From Prevotella sp. (GTDB lineage Bacteria; Bacteroidota; Bacteroidia; Bacteroidales; Bacteroidaceae), in assembly GCA_016286995.1 (NCBI GenBank), contig JAEEVA010000002.1, positions 79,396 through 143,395 on the forward strand: 64,000 nucleotides of DNA, given 5' to 3'. Positions 48,093 to 57,216 of the stretch are shown here, piece by piece. The translations under genes were made by a program, and so were the position numbers. Under the pieces are notes generated by a model. The model was not told the origin of the DNA. It did no database searches and saw only the letters and a list, made by a program, of their open reading frames with translations. Numbering within the stretch: position 1 is the first letter of the stretch; each line of letters starts with the position of its first letter.

Positions 48093-51074
48093 ATGATGAA
48101 ATTACTAAAAACAATCATGACGAGTGTGCTGTCGTTGACAGCAATAACCCTGATGGCTGCCGACAACATGGTCAATGGGCAGCAGGTGACTATCCCCGTC
48201 AGACAAGTCAAGGCCGACGGCCCCCGTGTGGTGCGTCTGCAAGTGGTGAACGACAACATTATCCGGGTACAGGCGACGTCGGAGTCGCAGCTGCCTGAGA
48301 AGCAGAGCCTGATTGTGGTCAAGCAGACGGCAAAGCCCAAGTTTACCGTCACCGACGGTCCTACGGTCATCGTCAAGGCCAAGAACGTGGAAGCCCGTGT
48401 CGAGAGGCAGACGGGGCGTGTGACATTCTACGACGCCCAGGGCAAGCAGTTGCTGCGTGAAGCCGAGAACGGCAAGACCTTCCAGCCCTTCCGTGTCCCT
48501 GACCGTGAGATTGGCGTCGACATTGCCAAGGTCAACGAGGCTCAGAAGAATGGACTGTCGTGGCGCCTGCTCTTCGACCAGAACAACAACGAGGCTCTCT
48601 ACGGTCTGGGTCAGCACCAGTCTGAGGAGCTGAACATGAAGGGCCGCAACGAGGACCTCTTCCAGTATAACACCAAGGTCAGCGTCCCCTTCGTGCTGTC
48701 TACCCGCAACTACGGTATCCTGTGGGACTCCTACAGCTACTGCCGTTTCGGCAATCCTAACGACTACCTGCAGTTGGGCAGTGCCTTCAAGCTCTACGAC
48801 AAGCACGGCAAAGAAGGACATCTCACTGGTACCTATATCGACAAGAACGGTCGTAAGCTGGTGCGCGACGAGGACTCCATCTACTACGAGTTCGACTGTC
48901 CCGCCGCTTCCGAACTGGCCAACCGTACCGAGCCCGGCGGCATCAAGAATCTACCCAAAGGCTTCCAGCTTGAAGGCGCCAATGTGACCTACGAGGGCTT
49001 CATCGAGGCTCCGTCAAGTAGTGTCTACCACTTCATCCTCTACTATGCCGGATATATCAAGGTGTATATCGACGGTCAGGAAGTGGTGCCTGAGCGATGG
49101 CGTACAGCCTGGAACCCCAACACCTATAAGTTCATGACCCTGCTCGAGAAGGGACGCCGTGCCCAGCTGCGCATCGAGTGGCAGCCCGACGGTGGTGTCA
49201 GCTATTGCGGTCTGCGCGTTGCCAAGCAGATTGGCGAAGAGCAGTACATGCTCAGCATATGGAGCGAGATGGCTCGCGATATGGATTACTACTTCATTGC
49301 TGGAAAAAATGCCGACGAGGTCATCAGCGGCTACCGTACGCTGACCGGTAAGGCTCCCGTCTATCCCAAATGGGTGCTGGGCTTCTGGCAGAGTCGTGAG
49401 CGCTATACCACTGCCGACGAGATTACCGGCACGCTGGCTGAGTTCCGCAAACGCCAGATTCCCTGCGACAACATAGTGCAGGACTGGAACTACTGGAAGG
49501 AGGACCAGTGGGGCTCGCATCAGTTCGAAGCCTCCCGTTTTCCCAATCCGCAGGCTATGCTCGACGACGTCCACAAGATGGGTGGCCGCTTCATGATCAG
49601 CGTATGGCCGAAGTTCTACTGTAATACCGCCAACTACAAGGAACTCGACAGCAAGGGCTGGATGTACCATCAGGCTGTCACTGACGACATCCACGACTGG
49701 GTAGGTCCCGGCTATGTGGGTTCGTTCTACGATGCCTACGATGCCGGCGCCCGCAAGATGTTCTGGCGTCAGATGGACGAAAACCTCTATACCGGCCTGA
49801 GCAAGAAAGGTCAATGTTCAATGGTCAATGGTCAATGTTCAATGGTTGACGCCTGGTGGATGGATGCCTCCGAACCCAACGTCCGCGACTGTACCCCCAT
49901 GTGGTATCGCAAGGCACTCTCCGGACCCACGGCCCTTGGCACCTCGACGGAATACTTCAATGCCTACAGCATCGTCAATGCCGACGCCATCTACAACGGT
50001 CAGCGTTCCGTCAATCCCAACCAGCGCGTGTTCTTGCTTACCCGTAGCGGTTTTGCCGGCGAACAGCGCTACAGCACCGCCACGTGGAGCGGTGACATCG
50101 GCACCCGTTGGGAGGATATGCGCGCCCAGATGACCGCAGGTCTTAACTACTCCATGTCTGGACTGCCCTTCTGGGGTATGGACCAGGGCGGCTTCTGCGT
50201 CGAAAACCGTTATGTGAAGGCCCAGCAGCTGTTCAATCAGAGCGGCCAGGAGAACGAAGACCTGAAGGAGTGGCGCGAGCTGCAGGCCCGTTGGAGCCAG
50301 TTCGGCTGCTTCATCCCTCTGTTCCGCGTTCATGGCCAGTGGCCTACCCGTGAAATCTGGAACGTCGCTCCTGAGAACCATCCTGCCTACAAGTCGTTTG
50401 TCTATTATGACAAGCTGCGCTACCGCCTCATGCCTTACCTCTATTCCATGGCCGGCTGGGTACACCTCAGCGATTACACCATGATGCGCGCCTTGGCAAT
50501 GGACTTCAACGGCGACCGTCAGGTATTCGACATCAAGGACCAGTGGATGTTCGGTCCTGCCTTCATGGCCTGTCCCGTCGGCTACTACAAGGCTCGCAAC
50601 CGCTCCGTCTACTTCCCCAAGGCCAGCGGCTGGTACGACCTCTACACCGGCGAATACATCCAGGGCGGTCAGACCCTCGTGGTCGATGCCCCCTACGAGC
50701 AGATGCCCGTCTACGTCCGCGAGGGCAGCATCATCCCCTACGGTCCTGAGATTCAGTACACCGACGAGCGTCCTGCCGACCAGCTGACCATCTATGTCTA
50801 TGCCGGTCGTAACGGCCAGTTCCAGCTCTATGAGGACGAAGGCACCAACTATAACTACGAGAAGGGCAAGTACACTACCATCGACCTGCGCTATGACGAT
50901 GCCGCCCGTACCCTGACCATTGGCCAGCGCAAGGGCCAGTTTGCAGGCATGCTGAAGAGCCGTACCTTCCGCGTAGTCTACGTCACTAAGGACGCTCCCC
51001 GTGCCCTCGACTTTGAGCCTGCCGACGCCAAGACCGTCTCATACAAGGGTACTCAGGTTGTAGTCAAGCTATAA
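48093..51074 (+). CDS. GH31 glycosidase with PA14 insert (alpha-xylosidase-like)
   Basis: This 993-aa exported enzyme has a signal peptide (TIMTSVLSLTAITLMAA). The N-terminal beta-sandwich (YGLGQHQSEELNMKGRN) is interrupted by a PA14 domain (about 270-390; VYHFILYYAGYIKVYIDGQE). The catalytic barrel carries the nucleophile Asp591 in WWMDASEPN and the acid/base Asp668 in WSGDIGTRWEDM. A heptamer array inserts residues 573-584 (GQCSMVNGQCSM) seven residues before the nucleophile. PA14-GH31 enzymes of Bacteroidetes include alpha-xylosidases acting on xyloglucan fragments; substrate here is not proven. It lies 65 bp after the propeller sensor, so joint control is likely. Confidence 0.93.
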   Translation: MMKLLKTIMTSVLSLTAITLMAADNMVNGQQVTIPVRQVKADGPRVVRLQVVNDNIIRVQATSESQLPEKQSLIVVKQTAKPKFTVTDGPTVIVKAKNVEARVERQTGRVTFYDAQGKQLLREAENGKTFQPFRVPDREIGVDIAKVNEAQKNGLSWRLLFDQNNNEALYGLGQHQSEELNMKGRNEDLFQYNTKVSVPFVLSTRNYGILWDSYSYCRFGNPNDYLQLGSAFKLYDKHGKEGHLTGTYIDKNGRKLVRDEDSIYYEFDCPAASELANRTEPGGIKNLPKGFQLEGANVTYEGFIEAPSSSVYHFILYYAGYIKVYIDGQEVVPERWRTAWNPNTYKFMTLLEKGRRAQLRIEWQPDGGVSYCGLRVAKQIGEEQYMLSIWSEMARDMDYYFIAGKNADEVISGYRTLTGKAPVYPKWVLGFWQSRERYTTADEITGTLAEFRKRQIPCDNIVQDWNYWKEDQWGSHQFEASRFPNPQAMLDDVHKMGGRFMISVWPKFYCNTANYKELDSKGWMYHQAVTDDIHDWVGPGYVGSFYDAYDAGARKMFWRQMDENLYTGLSKKGQCSMVNGQCSMVDAWWMDASEPNVRDCTPMWYRKALSGPTALGTSTEYFNAYSIVNADAIYNGQRSVNPNQRVFLLTRSGFAGEQRYSTATWSGDIGTRWEDMRAQMTAGLNYSMSGLPFWGMDQGGFCVENRYVKAQQLFNQSGQENEDLKEWRELQARWSQFGCFIPLFRVHGQWPTREIWNVAPENHPAYKSFVYYDKLRYRLMPYLYSMAGWVHLSDYTMMRALAMDFNGDRQVFDIKDQWMFGPAFMACPVGYYKARNRSVYFPKASGWYDLYTGEYIQGGQTLVVDAPYEQMPVYVREGSIIPYGPEIQYTDERPADQLTIYVYAGRNGQFQLYEDEGTNYNYEKGKYTTIDLRYDDAARTLTIGQRKGQFAGMLKSRTFRVVYVTKDAPRALDFEPADAKTVSYKGTQVVVKL
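49809..49843. repeat. In-frame heptamer array (ggtcaat/gttcaat x5) beside the GH31 nucleophile
   Basis: Units ggtcaat, gttcaat, ggtcaat, ggtcaat, gttcaat, followed by ggttgac. The peptide GQCSMVNGQCSM interrupts what would otherwise read KKGVDAWWMDASEP. Confidence 0.9.
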
Positions 51075-51097
51075 ATGGTCATTTACAACGGAAAGAT

Positions 51098-52624
51098 ATG
51101 TCAATCGTTAAGCTACAGGGTGAGAGTGAGAAGAGCCGAGGAATCCACTATGAGTTGGACTCCTCTGCTCAGCCCATTGGCGTAGGTGGCATGGGTCAAG
51201 TGTTCAAGGGCATCTGTGTCAATGAACACACAGGAGCGACACGGCCTGTGGCTATCAAATTCCTGTTCGACGACTTGCCGCCGCAGGCCATTGAACGTGC
51301 TCACCGCGAGGCTTCTATTCAGTTGCGCAACGACAACCTGGTGGAGATGCTTGGCTTCATCGAGATTGCCGACAGAACTTCCTATGGGGAAGTCAAGATG
51401 CGTTACCATGTGGTCAGTGAATTGCTGAGCGGTGTGTCGCTGTCTGCTTTGCTTGAAGGAAGAACGACAGACCGTGATGGCGTCAGGGTTCCCTTTGCAG
51501 AGCAATTGCTTGCTGACTATCTGAACGACCGTGAGCATTTTGCCTGTACCATGGTCATCAACATTCTTTCCGGACTGATGGCACTGCACGATGCGGGATA
51601 TATCCATCGCGACATTGACCCGTCGAACATCATGATAACCAGCGACGGCCATATCAAGCTCATCGATTTCGGTATCGCTAAACAAATGAAAGCGCTGACG
51701 GAGAGTGATGAGGGACTGACTGTGGCAGGAAAGTTCATGGGCAAGCCGGAATATGCTGCTCCTGAACTGGTGTTAGGCGATGTCAAGCATCAGAACCGTA
51801 CGACGGACATCTATGCCATGGGTATCCTGTTATATCAGCTTGTTGTGGGACATACCCCGTTTGAGGGACCACGGCATGACATTCTTGAGCAACAGCTGAA
51901 GTCAAAACTTCCCCTTCAGGCAATCAAGAATAAAGCCTTGCGCAAAATCATAGCCACAGCTTGTGAGAAGAAGCAGGATTTGCGCTATCAGACTATTTCT
52001 GAGATGAGGGTTGCCCTTGAGGCCATTGACCGCAAGCCGAAGGGCTCGCCATTGTCTAAGAAGCCATTGCTTGCTGCCGTTGTCGCTGTTGTCTTGGTGG
52101 CGCTTGCAGGCATCCTTTACTTCCAAAGTCAGACACCTGAGCCAGATAAGGTTGTAAGGATGGAAAGTCCAATAGCTCAAGTCCAACAGTCAGCATCAAA
52201 GGAAGAAGTTAATTTGTCGTTAGAGGAAGAATCCAAGCCTGCCTCTCAGGAAGCGTCCAATCCTGCCCCTCAGGAAGACAGTAAGCCAGCGCCTCGGGAA
52301 GAAACCAAGCCTGTGAAAAAAGAAACGAAGCCTGCGCAAAAAGAAGTTTCTAAGCCTGCGCCTCGGGAAACACCAGCAAAGGTGACATCTTCTAAGGGAG
52401 CTTTAGGCTATGCCTCATGGACTGGTAGCATACAGCATGGAAAACCTGTTGGTATTGGAACAATGGTATTTACAGCCTCAAAGTCAATACGTTGCAGTAA
52501 TGGCAAGACAATTAATGCCCAAGCGGGCGACAAGATAGTCCAAGCAGAGTTCGATGAAGACGGACGGTTATATCTGGGAAAATGGATCAAGACAGATGGA
52601 CAGACAAGCATTATTACACCGTAA
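51098..52624 (+). CDS. Eukaryotic-type Ser/Thr protein kinase with C-terminal extracytoplasmic tail
   Basis: This 508-aa protein has a Hanks-type kinase domain (residues about 24-310): Gly loop IGVGGMGQVFKG, Lys in VAIKFLF, catalytic HRDIDPSNIM, DFGIAK and APELVLG. In the catalytic loop the usual Lys two residues after Asp is replaced by Asp. One membrane helix (about 328-345) separates it from a Pro/Lys/Glu repeat tail (KPAPQEDSKPAPREETKPVK) and a short MORN-like module at the end (YASWTGSIQHGKPVGIGTM). The kinase is cytoplasmic and the tail periplasmic. It opens a five-gene run of envelope proteins. No partner phosphatase is seen. Confidence 0.93.
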   Translation: MSIVKLQGESEKSRGIHYELDSSAQPIGVGGMGQVFKGICVNEHTGATRPVAIKFLFDDLPPQAIERAHREASIQLRNDNLVEMLGFIEIADRTSYGEVKMRYHVVSELLSGVSLSALLEGRTTDRDGVRVPFAEQLLADYLNDREHFACTMVINILSGLMALHDAGYIHRDIDPSNIMITSDGHIKLIDFGIAKQMKALTESDEGLTVAGKFMGKPEYAAPELVLGDVKHQNRTTDIYAMGILLYQLVVGHTPFEGPRHDILEQQLKSKLPLQAIKNKALRKIIATACEKKQDLRYQTISEMRVALEAIDRKPKGSPLSKKPLLAAVVAVVLVALAGILYFQSQTPEPDKVVRMESPIAQVQQSASKEEVNLSLEEESKPASQEASNPAPQEDSKPAPREETKPVKKETKPAQKEVSKPAPRETPAKVTSSKGALGYASWTGSIQHGKPVGIGTMVFTASKSIRCSNGKTINAQAGDKIVQAEFDEDGRLYLGKWIKTDGQTSIITP

Positions 52625-53576
52625 CATAGGTATCAGACATGCTGTTGCTGTCTTGTGCCTACTGGTAATACCCTTGAGTGTTACCTGTAGGGACTATCGT
52701 ACCCAGACCCTGCGAGCCGCTGCCATGAAACTGGGCGTGGAGCATGAGATTGATCTGGCATCATCAGGATCTACTTCAACCATTGTCCTTTCCTCTGGTC
52801 AGTCCATCGTTGTGAGAATCAGTGAAGAGGGGGTGGTGGAGCATATCGGTTTACCACTGTTCAGCGACATCATGCGTCAGCAGCAGCCTTTGCCGGTATA
52901 CGATTGCATAGAATATGCAGCCCTTGACCGTAGTCTGATTCATACGGAGAATGACCTGCTGCTACAGAAGATACAGCTGTTCAAGGGTTCGTGGAAGACC
53001 ATCAGCACTATCGGGCCGGCTGACGAGTGCAGCATCATGCTCAGGGATGAGAAAGCTTACCAAGTGGTGTGGCAGCGTGACGGTCATGAATTGGTCAACA
53101 TGGCCATTCCTGTTGACTATGAGTTGCTTTCCCTATCGAGCCGTCGCGAGTTAGAACGGACTTTTGTTCGTGACATTCTGCGCCACCCTGACAAGGTCCA
53201 GTCGGACGTTCTTCTGGCGTCTGCGCCACAGCTGGCCAATGCCACCATGTGTCTTAAGATGGTGTTGAGTGATTATAGTCAGCAAACAATCGACATCTCC
53301 GTCCGTCAGTGGGTTGCCTACTGCGAACGTCAGGGATGTACACCTTATTATATCAGTGACGACACGGAAGGAACGGTTGCCACGAGTTATCTGCATATGC
53401 GCAATCAGGCTATGGGATATCATCACCTGCTGGAACTCAGTTGTCCTGTGGCAGAGCTGGATAATGCCGAACCCAAGCTTCAGGGTAAGGCTCATTTGTT
53501 TATTCCCAACATTGACGGCAACAGGATGTATGGCAGCGAAGAAAACCTAAAGGCAAACAGAAAACGGTTCAGATAG
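52596..53576 (+). CDS. Exported protein of unknown function in the Ser/Thr kinase cluster
   Basis: About 326 aa from the ATG at 52596 (an in-frame ATG at 52554 gives 340 aa). Start 52596 puts a basic stretch before a hydrophobic helix (HAVAVLCLLVIPLSVTC), as in a signal peptide or lipoprotein signal, and leaves a 29-bp overlap with the kinase gene. The mature part has no recognised domain; charged segments such as LSSRRELERTFVRDILRHPD suggest mixed alpha/beta structure. The overlap implies translational coupling with the kinase. Confidence 0.75.
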   Translation: MDRQALLHRNIGIRHAVAVLCLLVIPLSVTCRDYRTQTLRAAAMKLGVEHEIDLASSGSTSTIVLSSGQSIVVRISEEGVVEHIGLPLFSDIMRQQQPLPVYDCIEYAALDRSLIHTENDLLLQKIQLFKGSWKTISTIGPADECSIMLRDEKAYQVVWQRDGHELVNMAIPVDYELLSLSSRRELERTFVRDILRHPDKVQSDVLLASAPQLANATMCLKMVLSDYSQQTIDISVRQWVAYCERQGCTPYYISDDTEGTVATSYLHMRNQAMGYHHLLELSCPVAELDNAEPKLQGKAHLFIPNIDGNRMYGSEENLKANRKRFR

Positions 53577-53611
53577 TTGGATAGTTTGAAAATAATAAAA
53601 AAGTCAATACA

Positions 53612-54610
53612 ATGAGATATTTGATAGCAATACTGACATTCCTCACTTGCATGAACACCCAAGTTCGTGCACAGCAAGCAGTGAGATTCGTTATTACCGA
53701 CGGATTGAGCGATACACGTCTTAAGAACACCATTGAGGATAATGTGTCGCAATTCCTGACCACCATCAACAGGGCAAGGGAGTACGACGGGAATCTGCAG
53801 TTCCGAGGGGTGAGAATCACCGACAATGCCGTACGGTCGTTATCGCTTCTGTGGAATAATCTGCATTTCGTTTGTGAGGATAAGGCCATCTACGAACACT
53901 GCAACACCACGGTGAACGGCTATCAGGTGCGCAACATAGCCATTAAGGTGATTCCGGTTATTGACGGCTACGACGGAGACCTCGAACGCCAGCTGACCAT
54001 CAGTCTGAGCCGTCAGGGCGAGATTACGGGAGCACGTATGGCGATGGCCAACCACGTGTATACTGACATCATCAAGAAAGGTGACGCCGTAGACATGGCA
54101 CGTCGTGAGGAAATCCTGAAATTCGTGGAAGACTTCCGTAGCCATTACGACGAGAAGGACATTGAAGCCTTGGACAAGGTGTTCAGCGACGAAGCATTGA
54201 TTATCACGGGAACCGTAGTCATGAAGCGTGACAACAAGGGCGACCAGCCCAAGATGCGTCCGGAGATAGTCTACCGTACACAAAACAAACAGCAATATCT
54301 GTCTAGGCTAAAGCAGACCTTCAGAAACAACAAATACATCAAGGTGACGTTCAGCGACCCCGAGGTGGTGAGGTCGAAGAAAAACCCTAATTTCTTTGGC
54401 GTTACGCTTCATCAGCACTGGAAGTCAGACAGATACGAAGACGACGGCTACGTGTTCCTGCTGTGGGAATTCTACGACAACGACGAACCGCCCATCATCC
54501 ATGTGCGTACCTGGCAACCGGACAAGATGGCCGGCGTGCCGACACCCAAGGAGGAAATCATCAACATCCTGGATTTCGAGATTCCGGCAAAGAAAAGAAT
54601 GACTCAATAA
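53612..54610 (+). CDS. Exported protein with NTF2/SnoaL-like region
   Basis: This 332-aa protein has a signal peptide (MRYLIAILTFLTCMNTQVRA). The first half (about 25-165) is of unknown fold. The second half (about 165-290; ILKFVEDFRSHYDEKDIEAL, FSDEALIITGTVVMKRDN, FGVTLHQHWKSDRYEDDGYV) has the pattern of an NTF2-like cone used for ligand binding or protein contact. No catalytic set is evident. It is the third gene of the kinase cluster, 35 bp after the second. Confidence 0.75.
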   Translation: MRYLIAILTFLTCMNTQVRAQQAVRFVITDGLSDTRLKNTIEDNVSQFLTTINRAREYDGNLQFRGVRITDNAVRSLSLLWNNLHFVCEDKAIYEHCNTTVNGYQVRNIAIKVIPVIDGYDGDLERQLTISLSRQGEITGARMAMANHVYTDIIKKGDAVDMARREEILKFVEDFRSHYDEKDIEALDKVFSDEALIITGTVVMKRDNKGDQPKMRPEIVYRTQNKQQYLSRLKQTFRNNKYIKVTFSDPEVVRSKKNPNFFGVTLHQHWKSDRYEDDGYVFLLWEFYDNDEPPIIHVRTWQPDKMAGVPTPKEEIINILDFEIPAKKRMTQ

Positions 54611-54631
54611 TTAATAACTAAAACAATAAGT

Positions 54632-55519
54632 ATGATGAAACAGCGATTTTATTTCTCAGTCATCCTGCTGATGCTGTCATTGACGGCATTTGCACAGCAG
54701 ATAGAGGTGAAAAGGTTTGGACTGGCCAATCAGTTCATTGCTGCCGCCGACCGTATTAACGACTACGACGGTGACCCGTGTGCCGTCATCAAAATCCAGG
54801 GAGCCAAGATCGACAGCGTTTCGGGAGCCTTCGAGGTCAGGAAGTTCGGTGCTGAGGTGTGGGCCTATATGACTGATGGCGACCGCAGACTGACCATCTA
54901 CAAGCAGGGCTATGAGCCGAAGAGTGTCGTATTCAAGGACTATGGCGTCGACGACGTGAAGGGTAACAAGGTGTACCTGATGACCCTCTTTGCCCCAGAA
55001 CTCGTCAAACAGAAGCTCTTCGTCGGATTGCACGGTGGCGTGAACTTCTCCACGGCAGGACTCGGAGTAGGTTATGGCAGTGCCAAGTGGGTAACAGGAT
55101 TCCATATCGGAGCAAGTGTCACCTATAAGTTTACTGACATCTTCGGCGCTTCAACGGGACTGTATTTCGCTACGAGAGGATACAAGTATTCTGACGTGAA
55201 TATCGTCAACGAAAAGGGTGACTTCCAGTTCCTGGACATTCCCGTGATGGCATTGCTGCATTTCGATCTTTCTGATGCCGTTGCCTTGCAAATCCAGGCC
55301 GGTCCCTATTTCAGCGTCAATGTCGGTGGAAAGGTTACGGCAGATTTCCCATGGACCAGCGAGAAATTCTCTGACAAGTATTCTGCTTTCCAAGTAGGTG
55401 GTCAGGGGGGCTTTAAAATGATTTTTGCCAAACATTATGCCATCGGTGCTGACTATCAGCATGGCTTTGGTAACTATGAAGGCAAGACCGTCAGTGTGAA
55501 TGTCGGGTATATTTTCTAA
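54632..55519 (+). CDS. Outer-membrane beta-barrel (porin-like) protein
   Basis: This 295-aa protein has a signal peptide (FYFSVILLMLSLTAFAQ), an N-terminal carboxypeptidase-regulatory-like or PEGA-like strand region (residues 20-125; RRLTIYKQGYEPKSVVF) and a C-terminal eight-strand-type barrel (about 128-295) with alternating strands (GLHGGVNFSTAGLGVGYGS, IGADYQHGF) ending in Phe, as outer-membrane proteins do. The PEGA-like part could link the barrel to the Ser/Thr kinase system. It lies 21 bp after the NTF2-like gene. Confidence 0.8.
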   Translation: MMKQRFYFSVILLMLSLTAFAQQIEVKRFGLANQFIAAADRINDYDGDPCAVIKIQGAKIDSVSGAFEVRKFGAEVWAYMTDGDRRLTIYKQGYEPKSVVFKDYGVDDVKGNKVYLMTLFAPELVKQKLFVGLHGGVNFSTAGLGVGYGSAKWVTGFHIGASVTYKFTDIFGASTGLYFATRGYKYSDVNIVNEKGDFQFLDIPVMALLHFDLSDAVALQIQAGPYFSVNVGGKVTADFPWTSEKFSDKYSAFQVGGQGGFKMIFAKHYAIGADYQHGFGNYEGKTVSVNVGYIF

Positions 55520-55537
55520 ACAAACCATCATGACGAT

Positions 55538-56929
55538 ATGAAAACAACATCTCTTCTGAAAGTGCTGACAGGACTGTTGGCAGTCCTCCTTTTAGCAAAC
55601 TGTGGCGATGACTCCTCAGGTGAGGGGCCGACATTGACCGTCTCGCCAGGAGCCATTGTCCTTGACGATAGCGGCAGGGGAACCCTGACCGTCAATTCCA
55701 ACACCCAATGGACCGTCAGGTCTGCCGACTCGTGGCTGAACTGCTCACCGGGCGGAGCCACTGGCGGTTCTCAGGTGACTCTTACGGCATCCATCAACAA
55801 TACGGGCAGTGACCGCTCGACAGTCCTGACCTTTACGGACAAATCGAATACGAAGACCGTATCCGTCACTGTCACACAGAAACCTGCAGGAAGCCCGGAA
55901 CCAGAACCTGAAGCTTCACTGACCGTTAGTCCGACAACTCTGAGCTTCACTGCTGACGGTGGAAGCAATAAGTTTACCATCACGTCGAATGTATCCTGGA
56001 TGGTGACCACAAGTGAGACTTGGTGTACTGTCAGTCCGACATCAGGCACAGGCAATAATGACAATGTCAAGGTGACTGTTTCAGCCAATTCCACCACTAC
56101 CAGCCGTAGTGCTACCATTACGATAACTGGAGGTTCTATCACAAGGACGATTCAGGTCACTCAGGATGCAAAAGGCTATACGCTGTCGGTTAGTCCGACG
56201 TCCCTGTCGTTTGCTGCGGCAGGCGAGACAAAGAATGTCACCGTGTCATCCAACGACTCTTGGACGGTAACGTCTGACCAGACATGGTGTACAGTGTCGC
56301 CATCATCTGGCAGTAACGACGGAACGGTGAAAGTAACGGCCGCTGCCAACAGCTCGTCAACCAGCCGCACTGCAACTGTTACTATCAAGGGACAGAATAG
56401 TGGTAGCAAAACGGTAAGCGTTACGCAGGAAGCAGGATCGTCAAAGCCATCGTCAATAATGGTGTTGGGAGAATTCTTAGAGAAACCTTTCGGCTATGTG
56501 GAAGGTGTGAATCTAAAGACAGACTCGTATATGAGCCTTAGGAATAAGTTAGCCGCCATGTTCACTTTAAGAGATGACTCAAGTGATCCAACACATGTTG
56601 AGAGCCTGTCTATTTACTCAGATGACAATGAAATACTGAAGGACTATACATATTGGGGTGTTCCATGCACTTACCTATATGTTGGCGATACTATGAGATA
56701 TTATTCTTTTAGAATAACAAAAGACAAACTCTCAGATCCCTATCCTACTTTTAAGAGAATTGTGCAAGACTTCAACAATCTGGGCTTTTCAATGACTTAC
56801 GAGATTGTTACCGAAGGTAGTACTATAGCTAAAAGTAATATGGTTAACGATAGTCAAGCCAGATATTGGTTTGCACTCTTTGATTATACTAACAATTATA
56901 CTTTTGCTATCTATATATACCCCCAATGA
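55538..56929 (+). CDS. Lipoprotein with three BACON domains and an AT-rich unknown C-terminal domain
   Basis: This 463-aa protein has a lipoprotein signal with Cys22 (LLLANCGDD); the acidic residues after Cys suit surface export in Bacteroidota. Three BACON domains follow (about 30-120, 130-215, 222-300; LTVSPTTLSFTADGGSNKFT, LSVSPTSLSFAAAGETKNVT). The last 155 residues (MVLGEFLEKPFGYVEGVNL onward) are a different, unrecognised domain whose DNA is clearly more AT-rich. BACON modules bind carbohydrates or mucins, or act as spacers. It closes the kinase cluster. Confidence 0.85.
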   Translation: MKTTSLLKVLTGLLAVLLLANCGDDSSGEGPTLTVSPGAIVLDDSGRGTLTVNSNTQWTVRSADSWLNCSPGGATGGSQVTLTASINNTGSDRSTVLTFTDKSNTKTVSVTVTQKPAGSPEPEPEASLTVSPTTLSFTADGGSNKFTITSNVSWMVTTSETWCTVSPTSGTGNNDNVKVTVSANSTTTSRSATITITGGSITRTIQVTQDAKGYTLSVSPTSLSFAAAGETKNVTVSSNDSWTVTSDQTWCTVSPSSGSNDGTVKVTAAANSSSTSRTATVTIKGQNSGSKTVSVTQEAGSSKPSSIMVLGEFLEKPFGYVEGVNLKTDSYMSLRNKLAAMFTLRDDSSDPTHVESLSIYSDDNEILKDYTYWGVPCTYLYVGDTMRYYSFRITKDKLSDPYPTFKRIVQDFNNLGFSMTYEIVTEGSTIAKSNMVNDSQARYWFALFDYTNNYTFAIYIYPQ

Positions 56930-57006
56930 GCACAATGGGTCACAGACCATTTGTGCTAAGGGATAGTTTAGTGTAACGTTAACTGTCTGCCATCAATGCA
57001 TCTTTG

Positions 57007-57182
57007 ACGTAGCAAGCAGGGAGTTTATACGTAGCAAGCAGGGTTGAAACACGTAGCAGGCAGGGCTGAAGCACGTATCAAACAGGGTCGAAGTACGTAG
57101 CAGGCAGGGACTTTGCACGTAGCAAGCTACCGTTTGCGTACGCCCGAACAACCGTTTGCGTACGCCCAAACGACCGTGCGCC
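57007..57182. repeat. 22-bp tandem array, eight units
   Basis: Eight contiguous units of exactly 22 bp. The first six follow ACGTAGCAAGCAGGG plus 7 variable bases; the last two drift to TACGCCCGAACAACCGTTTG. The variable end of each unit (agtttat, ttgaaac, ctgaagc, tcgaagt, actttgc) keeps its length but not its sequence. There is no spacer, so it is not CRISPR. It fills most of the gap between the BACON and GH106 genes. Confidence 0.9.
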
Positions 57183-57216
57183 TATACCCAAAAGCAGAGA
57201 ATCGATTTTGGTGGTA

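Noticed and set aside
57007..57182. Possible CRISPR array
   Set aside because: Units are contiguous 22-mers with no spacers, and no cas gene is present.
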